Made by a program: the position numbers and the translations under genes. A stretch of DNA of 64,000 bases from Theocolax elegans (Eukaryota; Arthropoda; Insecta; Hymenoptera; Cerocephalidae): assembly GCA_026168455.1 (NCBI GenBank), contig CM047431.1, positions 24,307,365 to 24,371,364 of the forward strand. The letters run 5' to 3'. Shown one piece after another: positions 30,559 to 42,200 of the stretch; position 1 is the first letter of the stretch, and each line of letters opens with the position of its first letter. Below the pieces are notes generated by a model. That model saw only the letters and a program-made list of their open reading frames with translations. It was not told the origin of the DNA and ran no database searches.

Positions 30559-31475
30559 GTAGTACATTCACTAGGATTATCATGTAGATACAATTGCAAG
30601 TCATCCGCATATAATAGACACTTACAATATAATAATTCATTTATGATTGATTGTATAAAAACATAGACGCGGACGAACTTGTTTAGTAATTATAGATGCA
30701 TACTTATTCAAATTTGCAATGAGAATATTATGGAGAGTACTAAGAATGTATCAGATTATAAGATTCAACAGGGATGGCCGAGATAGTATTAAGATCAGAC
30801 GTAATTGCTTGAATGAATGCAGAAGCAAAAAAATTGGTAAAGCCACGATTAGTAAAAGTTTTATAAGCGGAAATCTGAGAGACTATATTATAATCGATAA
30901 TAATGAAACCATGGCCATTGATGAAAGAACTGTCAGACTGTTTTGTAAAGTTAATTTTATCCTCAGAATCGACTAATAAAACATCCAACCACGTGTCTGT
31001 ATCATCTCTATGATGTGTTACAGTAAAAGACACAATATAATATGAGTTTTCAGTGATTAAATTTTTAAAGTGTGTAATACAATAATTACATGTTAGCAAA
31101 TTTGAGTTGAAGTCGTCAGCAATAATTATATTATTATATAGATGAGAGCAATCTTGTAAGGCACTGAAAAATTTAGTAAGAACGTGGACCTTAGGCCTTT
31201 TATAAACAGAGGCAAGAAGTATCTTAGAATTAGGTAAGAATAACTCTAACACTAAATACTCTGTATCATTAATTGAATTTATTTGAGGAGCGTCTAAGAT
31301 TTTAAATACAATGCGGTCATGCAAATAACATGCAACACCACCTCCTTGGATATAATCCCTTTTTCCATTGGAAGAGGTTAAACCACGGTCATTGCGTATT
31401 AGGGTATAATTTGATAAATTATAAATTGAGTTTGGGCGATTGGGAGTTAACCAAGATTCCGAAATAGACAACACA
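30559..31475 (-). pseudogene. LINE-D endonuclease, and RT motif C next to the insertion
   Basis: The endonuclease frame (31474-30740) shows SISESWLTP (Glu motif), QGGGVACYLHD, LLASVYKRPK, NIIIADDFNSNLL (DFN), DTWLDVLLVD and NGHGFIIIDY (SDH region with Gly-His-Gly). Further down, FIQSIINELLYCKCLLYADD contains RT motif C, and the reading runs into the GACT junction. Between endonuclease and motif C most of the RT fingers and palm are missing. On the far side the frame continues at 21928. Confidence 0.8.
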
Positions 31476-31479
31476 TTAA

Positions 31480-33013
31480 CCCATTAACGCCGAGGTGATC
31501 AGAATTTTTACTATCTTTTCAACGTGTTTCTTTATTATGCTACCGGATCAAAAAAAATTTGCAATACCACTTTTCCTACGTAAAATTTAATGCTCTTTCA
31601 GAATCTAAACTCAAAATTTCGGATCAACACCGAGAAAAAAAAAGTGAACGATTTAAACGTAAAAAACGTAAAAATTTTGTAAAAAAAATTTTTTTTGCAT
31701 TTTTTTTCACAATGATACCGCAAAAGTATCAACTTTATACTATGATCAGAGGTGATCATGGCACGTATACATTAAGTGGAATTTTTTTCAGAAAACTTCA
31801 TCGACGCGTTTTTTCAATATGGCGGCAAAAATGGAAAAATTTTATCGAAATCTTAATCTATTGTTTTCTTAAAAACTACAAACTTTAGGAAAAAAATTCT
31901 AAGAAAAATGTCTTAAAATTAATCAAAGAACACTCTCAAGTTTTTTCAAAATTTTTCGAGATTTTTTTATAATTTTCAAAAATTTTGAAAAATACCAAAA
32001 AAAATTTTGAAAAAATTTGTGAGTGTTCCTTGACAACTTTGCTGATTTTATGCATATACATGGTTCTTTTCTACTCTTAGCATTAACTTTGTCTCCTTTA
32101 GGGTGCTTTTTATCGTGAGTCCCCTTGCCTCTCACTTTAACATTATCTTTTATCAGTGCTTTTTTGCCCAACAATTATCGCATATATATACCATTTTTCA
32201 CAATAGATCCTTACTCTTATTGGACATTCTTTATTTGAACAATTTTTTAATTTGTCTCTATTAGATCGTGTATGAAATGTTTTACTTGTTCACCTTTTGA
32301 AATGAAAAGATGTACAAGTTTGTTCGTGAATTTTGTAGTGGTAGATTAAAACCAAACTTTATGTACAATTCAAGAAAAATGTTTTTCTCTAAACCCATAG
32401 ACTTTACGAAAAAATTTTTAAGAACAAGAAAGTCTTATAATTATTCAAGAAACACTAAAAAATTTTTTCAAAATTTTTTTTGGTATTTTAAAAAAATTGA
32501 ATTTTTTGAAATTTTCGAAAATCAAAATGTTTTGAAAAATTTTGAAACAATTTGAGAGTGTTCTTTGATTAATTGTAAGACATTTTTGTTCTTAGAATTT
32601 TTTCCTAAAGTTTGTAGTTTTTAAGAAAACGATAGATTAAGATTTCCATAAAATTTTTTCATTTTTGCCGCCATTTTGAAAAAACGCGTCGATGAATTTT
32701 TCTGAAAAAAATTCCACTTAATATTTACGTGCCATGATCACCTCTGACCATAGTATAAAGTTGATACTTTTACGGTATCATTGTGAAAAAAAATGCAAAA
32801 AAAATTTTTTTGACAAAATTTTTACGTTTTTTACGTTTAAATCAGCCATATTTTTTTTCTTGGTGCTGAATCGAAATTTTGAGTTTAGATTCTGAAAGAG
32901 CATTAAATTTTACGTAGGAAAAGTGGTATTGCAAATTTTTTTTGGTCCGGTAGCATAATAAAGAAACACGTTGAAAAGATAGTAAAAATTCTGATCACCT
33001 CGGCGTTAATGGG
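31480..33013. mobile_element. piggyBac-like MITE, TTAA duplication, about 550-bp arms
   Basis: TTAA flanks both ends (31476-31479 and 33014-33017). The termini read CCCATTAACGCCGAGG and its complement; CCC after TTAA is typical of piggyBac ends. The arms of about 550 bp are imperfect inverted copies. It splits the LINE-D endonuclease frame, which rejoins as NTENI/NVLSISESW if it is removed with one TTAA. A transposase remnant lies in the centre. Confidence 0.88.
32165..32262 (-). pseudogene. piggyBac transposase Cys-rich C-terminus, remnant
   Basis: The minus strand reads KNCSNKECPIRVRIYCEKW and, one frame over, YICDNCWAKK. The spacing C-x4-C-x7-YC and then C-x2-CW matches the C-terminal Cys-rich domain of piggyBac transposases, which binds the element ends. 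The Cys after YCEK is Trp. The rest of the transposase is absent. It links the MITE to a piggyBac parent. Confidence 0.6.
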
Positions 33014-33017
33014 TTAA

Positions 33018-33170
33018 TATTCTCAGTGTTAAGTAGAAATTCAATTTCCGCCAAGTGATTCATAATGGAATTGGCATTTCTTTGCGCAACACGAATTGAG
33101 GAACTATAACTAGATTTTGATTTAATACAATTATAATAAGGTTTAAAAGACTGTCATGATAATTTGTTTA
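33018..33170 (-). pseudogene. LINE-D endonuclease N-terminus
   Basis: On the minus strand VAQRNANSIMNHLAEIEFLL is the usual lead-in (N-A-x-S motif) of a LINE endonuclease and continues across the MITE into SISESWL. The 5' end of LINE-D cannot be fixed. Confidence 0.65.
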
Positions 33171-33307
33171 AGTTTGCCAAGGCAAAGATTTGGATGCGAC
33201 CAGATATGCCATCTTTGCGTATATACAGTCTACCCACACGAGTCCAGATATACTTATAATTTAACGGTTCAAGTCTGCTTCTGGCGAGAATATTTCGACG
33301 GCTGAGA

Positions 33308-33470
33308 GGAATAACCACCTATCTCAGCGTCTAGTTCGAAAACCACCTATTTTATCGTCTGTTTCGAAAACCACCTATTTCATCGTCTGTTTCGAAAACC
33401 ACCTATTTCAGCGTCTGTTTCGAAAACCACCTATCTCAAAGTCTAGTTTAACAACCACCTATTTCGTGAG
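33308..33470. repeat. 28-bp tandem repeat, six copies
   Basis: Unit with CCACCTATYTCRNCGTCTRG, period exactly 28 bp (CCACCT at 33315, 33343, 33371, 33399, 33427, 33455). Confidence 0.9.
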
Positions 33471-33538
33471 TAGATTTTGTGTTTTTTATTTTGTAGTGGC
33501 TACACTGAAAAATTTTGAAATGCTTTTTTTTAAGTCGT

Positions 33539-34223
33539 ATGCTATTCAAACCTGTGCAAAAATATAAAAATAACACTATTAAGGAGTATATAATAGGATA
33601 AGGCTTTGGTAATTGCAAAAATGTGCACACACATTTTTTTTAAATATTATTAAAGACCGAAAAATTAATATTAATAATAATATTTGAACAATAACAAAAA
33701 TTATACTGGAATCTTCAAACTTAACTTTTAATTTTTTTGGTTTTGTTATTATAATTATAATTCATATTATAACATTTGACGTTAGTTGCCAAATCTACAA
33801 CAGAATTTTTGAGTTTACAATGGAGATCAGGTAAGCTTTAATAATACAATAATGTTTAATACAATAATCGAATTTCACATAACGTTCACAGCAACCTATT
33901 ATAATTCGTCTTGTAAACAATAATAAAAGTCGCCACCTACTTATAGTGGACTCTTCAATCAAAAGTCGAAATATTATAATGTCATTTCAGTAACGTTCAG
34001 GTGCGGTCAATGTGACGGATCTATGAGACAATCTTCGTAGCGAAACAAAGAGATGTTGTCTTAGTGTTTTATAAGCATGCGTACTAATCTTGTGAATGTA
34101 AATAGAATGCGGCATTGTGGTGGTAGATGCTGCAAAAACATTTTTGCAATTACCAAAGCCTTTTCCTACTATATACTCCTTAATAGTGTTATTTTTATAT
34201 TTTTTCACAGGTTTGAATAGCAT
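33539..34223. repeat. Inverted repeat with 84-bp arms that carry the start of an ORF
   Basis: Arms 33539-33622 and 34139-34223 are close inverted copies. Both read the same protein start toward the centre (MLFKPV, NNTIKEYI, GFGNCKN). On the minus strand this frame stays open to 33987 (78 residues); on the plus strand it has an early stop. The 515-bp centre is AT-rich. I do not recognise the protein. A MITE is possible but no clear target duplication was found. Confidence 0.7.
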
Positions 34224-34439
34224 ATAATTCCTTAAGTTGCTGAAATTAACATTTTCAAACTCGATCAGCTTCCGAACTTTTAAAGAGAAAATCAGTTTGC
34301 TCTGACTAAGACAAAGATTTCCAATTTTCGGGTAAATTTATCGTGACAGGTTGATTAATAAAGACAAGTTATCAGACGTAGAGTTTACGTATAGCATCGA
34401 AAGCAGAGTAACGAGCAACAGACGATGTGTCTGGCTTGC

Positions 34440-34900
34440 CGTGGGGTTGACCTGCAGTTCCCGAGGAATTGTTACAGGTAAGTCGTTAAGCCGTAGGAGT
34501 TTATTATTAGCTGTTTATTTTATTTATAGTTGGGAAGGTTAGTGTTCCCCCAACCTCTCAACTCCTGTTGACAATTCTTTCTTCCTATTTTGCTGTCCTA
34601 TCTTCCCCTTCCTGGTTATCCTTTTCCTTAATAATGTGCTTTGTCTCATTTATTATTATCTTCATAGGAATTCTGCACGAGGTTCCAGTGGGCGATAGTT
34701 TTCCAAGGATACCTGCTGTCACTCCTGAGGTTTTGCATCTGATGCAGATCATTCATCTAGTTACTTCTTCGTTGGATTGTCCTGGTGCTGGAGTTGGGGG
34801 AAACCCGGTGTCAGATTTCCTGAGTTGGGTAAGGGTGAGTGACTTGGCCCCCAATTCCGAGAGTCCGATATATATATCTCCTACGACAGTGGAGGAAGAG
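34440..34900 (+). repeat. Intron-bearing repeat, copy A
   Basis: Shares with 62740-63000 (opposite strand) the order GTGGGGTT, ACAG/GTAAGT, CCGTAGGAG, GTTAGTGTTCCCC, AACCTCTCA, and an acceptor followed by CTGCACGAGG. Donor at 34478, acceptor AG at 34667, intron 190 bp. The exon frame after the acceptor stays open to 34912 but matches nothing I know. It is probably the leader of an unidentified retroelement. Confidence 0.6.
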
Positions 34901-35329
34901 GATTGCCACTAGTGCGCCTTGAAATCGAGTTGTTTCGTCGAGCCTATGTCGGCGATCAATTGTTTAACATGCTATATTTCTTGGTTACTAACACGCTTAG
35001 TTATCGAAGATATGCCGTTAACGATTATTCTATTCATCTGGGAAACTTCGTCAAGGGAGACTCTACCTAGAGATGAAGAGACGGCCGTTAAATTAAAGTA
35101 GACATCCTTCGGGGTGTACTACGTGCAGTGTCAAAATACTGAGGCGGGCCTTTCGAGGTCTGCCATGGGGCACATCCGGACCGAAGTAGTTTCTCATCCA
35201 GACGAAAGTTGCTGGGATGTCTCACATAAGGGTGTCCCTTTCATCAAAATCTCTTCGTATAAAGTCAGTAAGTCGAGTTGTGATACACATCCGAACTGAA
35301 GACTTTGCGTTGGGTGAGATGTTAAAAAC

Positions 35330-35550
35330 ACCATCGCGTACAAACTTTTGTTTGTATGCGATTTTTCTCTCTTTCAAGGGATTTTTCGAATGGTATCCCT
35401 TGGAAGACTTGTGGAAGGATTGTCGATTGTTTTATCCTTTACAAGCTATATCCTTCTGGCTTGTACGCTTTTTTCTCTTTCAGGGGATTTTTGAACGGTA
35501 TCCCTTAGAGAGATTGTGAGGGATTGTCGAAAGTTTTACCCTTCACAAAC
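35330..35550 (+). repeat. Tandem pair (about 113 bp) with two hairpins each
   Basis: The two copies share TTTCAAGGGATTTTT / TTTCAGGGGATTTTT, GGTATCCCTT, GGATTGTCGA and CCTTTACAA / CCTTCACAA. AAGGGAT...ATCCCTT pairs in copy 1 and becomes AGGGGAT...ATCCCTT in copy 2 (G-U kept). A second stem, AAGGAT...ATCCTT, becomes GAGGG...CCCTT. The structure is preserved between copies. Confidence 0.6.
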
Positions 35551-35564
35551 GTTCGAACGTTAGG

Positions 35565-35905
35565 CCACCTACCGCAAAACCTCCCCGGGGATCCGGGGAG
35601 TAATAGGAAGATGTGCTTCGGCATGTCGGCAGTTGGACCAATATGACTTTACTATGGTACGCAGGGACTGGGTACCGAGCCCCACGTTGGCGTACCTCTG
35701 AGCCGAAAGTGAAATGCCAGCGTGTCCCCAGTATTGGGTTGGACTCTGCGGGGTATGTGGTTGCAAGCAGGCTTGACGGGTGAAGCGAAGTTGACCCGGA
35801 TGCCGCTTATGTTCGAAAGCGGACGACGGCGGTGAGCTAAACACCGCCGCATTCACACCGAGAATTACGACTCTAGGCTAGCCGTCGCAAGGCGGCCCAG
35901 TTATA
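35565..35905. other. GC-rich block, unidentified
   Basis: CpG-rich sequence unlike its surroundings, with no stop for 95 codons on the minus strand but no recognisable domain. It may be the end of the unidentified element to its left (34.4-35.5 kb) or a LINE 5' UTR. Confidence 0.35.
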
Positions 35906-36226
35906 TCATAGTCTAAAATATCACAGTCGCAGCATAAATACAAATACAGCGAATATCGCAGAAAGTCAGCAGATAAACTATAATACAAATAAAACAACTG
36001 TCAATACATCTATCAGTCACAATTTTAAAATACAATTTAAAATTTAAAATTGGATGACACAATAAAGCAGTCATTCGTCATCACAATTGACGTAATCTAA
36101 CATCTCTTAAATACTGTCATTTATATGTATATGGACGGTACAACATAGAGTAACAAATAAAAAAATAAATAAATATAATAAATAAATAAATAAAATAAAT
36201 AGATAAACAGTATATTTAGATTAAAC

Positions 36227-36868
36227 CTATTCTAGTGCCGAGAAGTGTCTCCGAGCCGCGGTTTTAAAACCCTTTAATGAGGCCAGGCCACGAATCTCTG
36301 TCGGCAAGGAGTTCCATAGATGCACACCTTGCACCTGTAGGGCGCGTTTACCAGTCTCGGTACGCATCAGGGGAGGTACGAGTTCTCTTTTAATCCCCCT
36401 TCCAGAGCCCGTGGGAGTACATCTAGAGAAGAGACTCTCCAGATATGCTGGAACTCGCATACGCACAATTTTGTACATGAGTACCTGTGGGGCGTTACAT
36501 GATCATCCCTCCTGATACTGCAAACGTAATGCACAAAAGTATTTTGTAAGATTTGTAATCGGTTTCTAATCTTCTGCGAAGCATCCAGCACGACTAATGA
36601 ACAATAGTCTGTGTGGGGAAACAACAGCGCCTCGGCGAGTCGCTTTCTAAGAGCCGGGGTAGTGTACCTGCTAAAAAATCGCAGACTATACAACACTATT
36701 TACTTTTTTTGTGATATTATCTACATGTAGCTTATAAAATAGCTGTGAATCCAAAACCACACCAAGACTCAGAACCCTCTCCACAAAAGGGATGTACTGC
36801 GCCATCACCCAAGTCAATGCTACAACTACTATGGTTGTAGAAATCCGAACAAAATTTACGGTAACCAA
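36227..36868 (-). pseudogene. LINE-E C-terminal domain
   Basis: Three frames cover VLSLGVVLDSQL, VLYSLRFFSRYTTPALRKRL, HTDYCSLVVLDAS, LQILQNTFVHYVC and, near the end, VQGVHLWNSLPTEIRG (the W-N-LP motif). This is the usual tail of Jockey/CR1-group ORF2. The stop is at 36227. Confidence 0.75.
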
Positions 36869-37001
36869 ACTAAACAGCTTGAGTCTTAGAGGCTTTAAGT
36901 TTGTGTGAGGCGCGTGTAGCCCAATCCTGCATTACAACTGCGACTTTCCGAAGCTCTGCAATCTCCCTACCCAGATCAGATTATGGGAGTTGCAAGTAAA
37001 C

Positions 37002-38256
37002 CTACAGATCATCTGTACACAAGACATATTGGGCACCCGCAGCATGCAGTACGTTATGTAAGTCATTAATGTGTAGGCAGAAGAATAGGGATCCTAGGAC
37101 TGACCCTTGTGGCACTCCCAGGTTTATTGCAATCCAGGAAGAAAAGTTACCGGATGAAAGAAAAGCCTGCATACGAGACGAAAAGTAAGAATTTAGCCCC
37201 AATAAGGCAGACCTAAAGAACCCTATTTGCCTTAGGTGGTTAAGTGAACGAGTAGGAGATTTTGTGTCAAACGCCTTGCTAAAGTCGAACAACAGGGGTA
37301 TTGTAACAAGTTTTCTGTCAATCCTTGTACGTATGTCTTTTGTTAACTTAAGCAAACCGGTTTCTGTTGAGTGGTATGGTCTAAAACCGGGTTGCATTGG
37401 GCCCATAAGCGAGCGTGACTGCAGAAACTCCTGCAGCTGGTTTAAGGCAATTTTCTCTAAAACCTTAAAAAGCAAGAGATATAAGCAAGAAATATAAAAG
37501 TGCAATTGGTCTGAAATCAGAAGGCGATGATGGTGTTTTGCTCTTTATCAAGGGGATAATATGAGCCTTCTGACAGAGATTAGGGAAAATGTTTTTCAAA
37601 AAAGAAGAATTAAATATTTTGACAAGAAAATTATCAATAACAGGTAAGAGCCCGACTATAACACTTTGCGGTATGCCGTCCGCCCCAAAAGCCTGCGAGG
37701 AGAAATGCAAGATCGCCAAGACAACATCATTTATATAATTCTCTTTAAAGGAGAAACCTTCATTTGTAGTCTGTTGACTTATTGCGTGGCGGCTCTCCTC
37801 ATCCTCCAGTGAGGAGACCGATATATTAGCAAACTGCAGGTTCAAGTTCTCGAGTGTAAAATCATTTAAGTCAACCGCTCGCTCAGGAAGGAATCACAAA
37901 TTTCGCAGCTCTTTCTAAACAGTGTCGTCATTAAGAGCCTCAGATATACGACTCTGATAATACTCCGTTTTCATTGCCTTAGTTCTTTCGTCTGTATGTC
38001 TTCTAATGTGAAGAAATTTTTTAAGTATTTCTGGTTCCTTCGTACGTGAGTATCGTCTAAATAGTGCGTTACGTTTGCGCTGCAGCTGAGATAGCTCTGT
38101 GCTTACATAAGGCGGCCTAGGTCTCTTCGGTTTGATGATTTTAAGAAAAGCAAATAAGTCTACAACCACTGATATATTATCACAGAGACATCCCAGCACA
38201 AGTTCAGTGTCAATCTCAGCAACATAAAAAGGCGACCAATCGCATTGAGAAAGCAA
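37002..38256 (-). pseudogene. LINE-E linker and reverse transcriptase
   Basis: The linker reads RPRPPYVSTELSQLQRKRNALFRRY. RT in two overlapping frames: AFGADGIPQSVIV, LCQKAHIIPLIKS, SDFRPIAL, then QPGFRPYHSTETGLL, IPLLFDFSKAFDT (motif A), [15 protein letters not shown] and QYVLCTDDL (motif C as CTDD instead of YADD or FADD). CTDD may be a point change or tolerated; both aspartates are kept. Frameshifts near 37490 and 37900. Confidence 0.8.
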
Positions 38257-38390
38257 ACATTAAAGATTATTGGCAGGAATATTTTTAAAATCGCGGAAAG
38301 TAACAGTATTTGTAAGTAGTGTTGACTTGTGAAAAATTGTAAACACTGGCGTGCGGAAAGTTCAATTTTCAAAGCGTGTTAGATGCTTTG

Positions 38391-39210
38391 AAAATAAACA
38401 ATCCCGTTCGTCTTTTGAAATAAGATTCGTTTCTGCACGCGATGTATTGGAAGTCGCCGGCGATACAATTATCTATATTGTTACAATAAATATGAGTGCG
38501 AAACTAAAGATTAATTGATTCGTTCATTATTATAATTTCACGATTATTTCTTTTTAAGACGTATGTGAATTTTCTAATTAGAAAATATAATTGTACTGTT
38601 TGTTTGTGCATACGTAGGTACTTCTTTTGGTTTTCAAATGACCTAATAAATAATTGTGTGTACTTAAATTATTGTGCTTTATTATTTCTTATTATAATTA
38701 CGTAATGTTTTTTTTTTAATATGGACGATCAGCGCCCGCCCCCGGCCATTAGTCACTGGCTACGCTCGTGCCTGCAAATGCCGGCGGGCGCTGATCAATC
38801 TTTTCTCTCTCGATGTCTCTTTCTCTCCGTCTCTCTTTCTTGCTCTCTTTATATTTTTTTGGTGAACTTTCCGCAACTTGTGTTGAAAAGTAGTGAAGGA
38901 TACTCGTGCGGAGTAGTGTTCCCCAAACACTAAACACCTATTTTCCGCACTTGTATCGTAATGTATTAATAAAGTACTAGCCAAAAACGCTCGCTTCGCT
39001 CGCGATTAAAACAAGGTTTCGGACACAATATTGAAAAAAATACAATATCGAAAGAAAATGTAATAGAAGAATCTCAAAATTATAAAGAAGAATTAAAAAC
39101 AAAGATACTGTAAAAATAAGTATTGACAGAAAACAAAAACAAGAAATTGTCAACAAAAATTATATTAAAGACAAAAATATTAATATATTAAAACAAGGTA
39201 TTAAAATAAA
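38391..39210. other. Spacer with one strong hairpin
   Basis: Mostly AT-rich and non-coding. It contains the 14-bp inverted repeat at 38727-38796 and a (CT)n-rich stretch at about 38800-38850. Confidence 0.5.
38727..38796. repeat. GC-rich hairpin, GATCAGCGCCCGCC arms
   Basis: Arms 38727-38740 and 38783-38796 are perfect inverted copies. CCGGC/GCCGG extends the pairing with one bulge. Its GC-rich sequence contrasts with T-rich flanks on the left. Confidence 0.85.
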
Positions 39211-39211
39211 A

Positions 39212-42200
39212 AATATCCAGGAAATCCCGTAATTAGTGGAGTCTTTCTGAAATATTTCAGCAATTCCCAAAATTTCTAGGAAATCCCGTAACTTGTAGAG
39301 TTATCCAGAAATTCCTCAGAAATTCCCGAGATATCCAGGCAATCCCGTAATTAGTGGAGTCTATCTGAAATATTTCAAAAATTCCCGAATTATACAGGAA
39401 ATTCCGTAATTAGAAGATTCATCCCGAATTTCCACAGAAATTCGCGTAATATCCAGGAAATCCCGTGATTGGTAGAATCATCCCGAAATACCTCGGAATT
39501 CCCAAAAGATCCAGGAAATCCCGTAATTGGTAGATTCATCCCGAATTTCCTCAGATATTCCCGAAATATCCAGGAAATACCATAATTAGTGGAGTCTTTC
39601 TGAAATATTTCAGAAATTCCCGAAATATTTAGGAAATCCCTTAATTTGTAGAGTTATCCAAAAATACCACAGAATTCACGAAATATCCAGGAAATACCAT
39701 AATTAGTGGAGTTTTTTTTTAAATACCTCAGCAATTACCGAAAGATCCAGGAAATCCCGTAATTGGTAGAATCATCACGAAATTCCTCAGATATTCCCGA
39801 AATATCTAGAAAATCCCGTAATTAGTGGAGTCTTTCTGAAATATTTCAGAAATTCCCGAAATATCCAGGAAATCCCTTATTTAGAAGAGTTATCCAGAAA
39901 TACCTCAGAAATTCCCGAAATATCCAGGAAATTCCGTTATTATTGGTGTTATCCCGAATTTCCTCAGAAATTCCCGAAAGATCCAGGAAATCCCGTAATT
40001 GGTAGAGTCATCACGAATTTCCTCAGATATTCCCGAAATATCAAGGAAATCCCGTAATTAGTAGCGTCATTCGGAAATATCTCAGAAATTCCCGAAATAC
40101 ACTGGAAATCACGTAATTAGTAGAGTTATCCAGAAATACCTCAGAAATTCCCCAAATATCCAGGAAATCCCTTAATTTGTAGAGTTATCCAAAAATACCA
40201 CAGAAATTCCCGAAATATCCAGGAAATCCCGTAATTAGTAGCGTCATCCCGAAAAAAATCAGAAATTTCCGAAATATCCAGGAAATACCACAATTAGTGG
40301 AGACATTACGAAATACCTCAGAAATTCTCGAAATATCCAGGAAATCCCATAATTAGTAGCGTCATCCCGAAATAAATCAGAAATTTCTGAAATATCCAGG
40401 AAATACCACAATTAGTGGAGCCATTTCGAAATACCTCAGAAATTCTCGAAATATCCAGGAAATCCCTTAATTTGTAAAGTTATCCAGAAATTCCTCAGAA
40501 ATTCCTGAAATATCCAGGAAATCCCGTAATTAGTGGAGTCTTTCAGAAATATTTCAGAAATTCCCGAAATATCCAGGAAATCTCTTATTTAGTACAATTA
40601 TCCAGAAATACCTCAGAAATTCCCGAAATATCCAGGGCATTCCGTTATTATTGGTGTTATCCCGAATTTCCCCAGAAATTCCCGAAAGATCCAGGAAATC
40701 CCGTAATTGGTAAAGGCATCACAAATTTACTCAGATATTCTCGAAATATCAAGGAAATCCCGTAATTAGTAGAGTTATCCTGAAATATCTCAGAAATTCC
40801 CGAAATATCCAGGAAATCCCTTAATTTGTAGAGTTATCCAGAAATTCCTCAGAAATTCTCGAAATATCCAGGAAATCCCATAATTAGTAGCGTCATCCCG
40901 AAATAAATCAGAAATTTCTGAAATATCCAGGAAATACCACAATTAGTGGAGCCATTTCGAAATACCTCAGAAATTCTCGAAATATCCAGGAAATCCCTTA
41001 ATTTGTAAAGTTATCCAGAAATTCCTCAGAAATTCCTGAAATATCCAGGAAATCCCGTAATTAGTGGAGTCTTTCAGAAATATTTCAGAAATTCCCGAAA
41101 TATCCAGGAAATCTCTTATTTAGTACAATTATCCAGAAATACCTCAGAAATTCCCGAAATATCCAGGGCATTCCGTTATTATTGGTGTTATCCCGAATTT
41201 CCCCAGAAATTCCCGAAAGATCCAGGAAATCCCGTAATTGGTAAAGGCATCACAAATTTACTCAGATATTCTCGAAATATCAAGGAAATCCCGTAATTAG
41301 TAGAGTTATCCTGAAATATCTCAGAAATTCCCGAAATATCCAGGAAATCCCTTAATTTGTAGAGTTATCCAGAAATTCCTCAGAAATTCCCGAAATATCC
41401 AGAAATCCAGTAATTAGTGGAGTCTCTCTGAAATATGTCAGAAATTCCGAAATATCCAGGAAATTCCGTAATTAGTAGATTCAGTAAAAATCCCGTAATT
41501 GGTAGAATCATCCCGAAGTACCTCGGAATTCCCAAAAGATCCAGGAAATCCCGTAATTGGTAGATTTATTCCGAATTTCCTCAGATTTTCCCGAAATATA
41601 CGGGAAATACCATAATTCGTGGAGTCTTCAGAAATATTTCAGAAATTCCCGAAATATCCAGGAGATCCCTTATTTAGTAGAGTTATCCAGAAATACCTCA
41701 GAAATTCCCGAAATATTCAGGAAATCCCGTAATTAGTCGAGTTATCCAGAAATTCCTCAGAAATTCCCGAATATCCAGGAAATCCCGTAATTAGTGGAGC
41801 TCTCTGAAATAAATATCCAGGAAATCCCTTAATTTGTAAAGTTATCCAGAAATTCCTCAGAAATTCCTGAAATATCCAGGAAATCCCGTAATTAGTGGAG
41901 TCTTTCAGAAATATTTCAGAAATTCCCGAAATATCCAGGAAATCTCTTATTTAGTACAATTATCCAGAAATACCTCAGAAATTCCCGAAATATCCAGGGC
42001 ATTCCGTTATTATTGGTGTTATCCCGAATTTCCCCAGAAATTCCCGAAAGATCCAGGAAATCCCGTAATTGGTAAAGGCATCACAAATTTACTCAGATAT
42101 TCTCGAAATATCAAGGAAATCCCGTAATTAGTAGAGTTATCCTGAATATCTCAGAAATTCCCGAAATATCCAGGAAATCCCTTAATTTGTAGAGTTATCC

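Larger units (their letters stand above)
36130..38390 (-). mobile_element. LINE-E, 5'-truncated
   Basis: Minus-strand LINE: linker (38256-37915), RT (37845-37002), C-terminal domain (36868-36227), 3' UTR and TTTA-type tail (about 36150-36205). It is cut at the 5' end within the endonuclease-linker (about 38385). Several frameshifts. Confidence 0.8.

Noticed and set aside
35565..35905. rRNA or ITS fragment
   Set aside because: CpG-rich but no conserved rRNA segment recognised.
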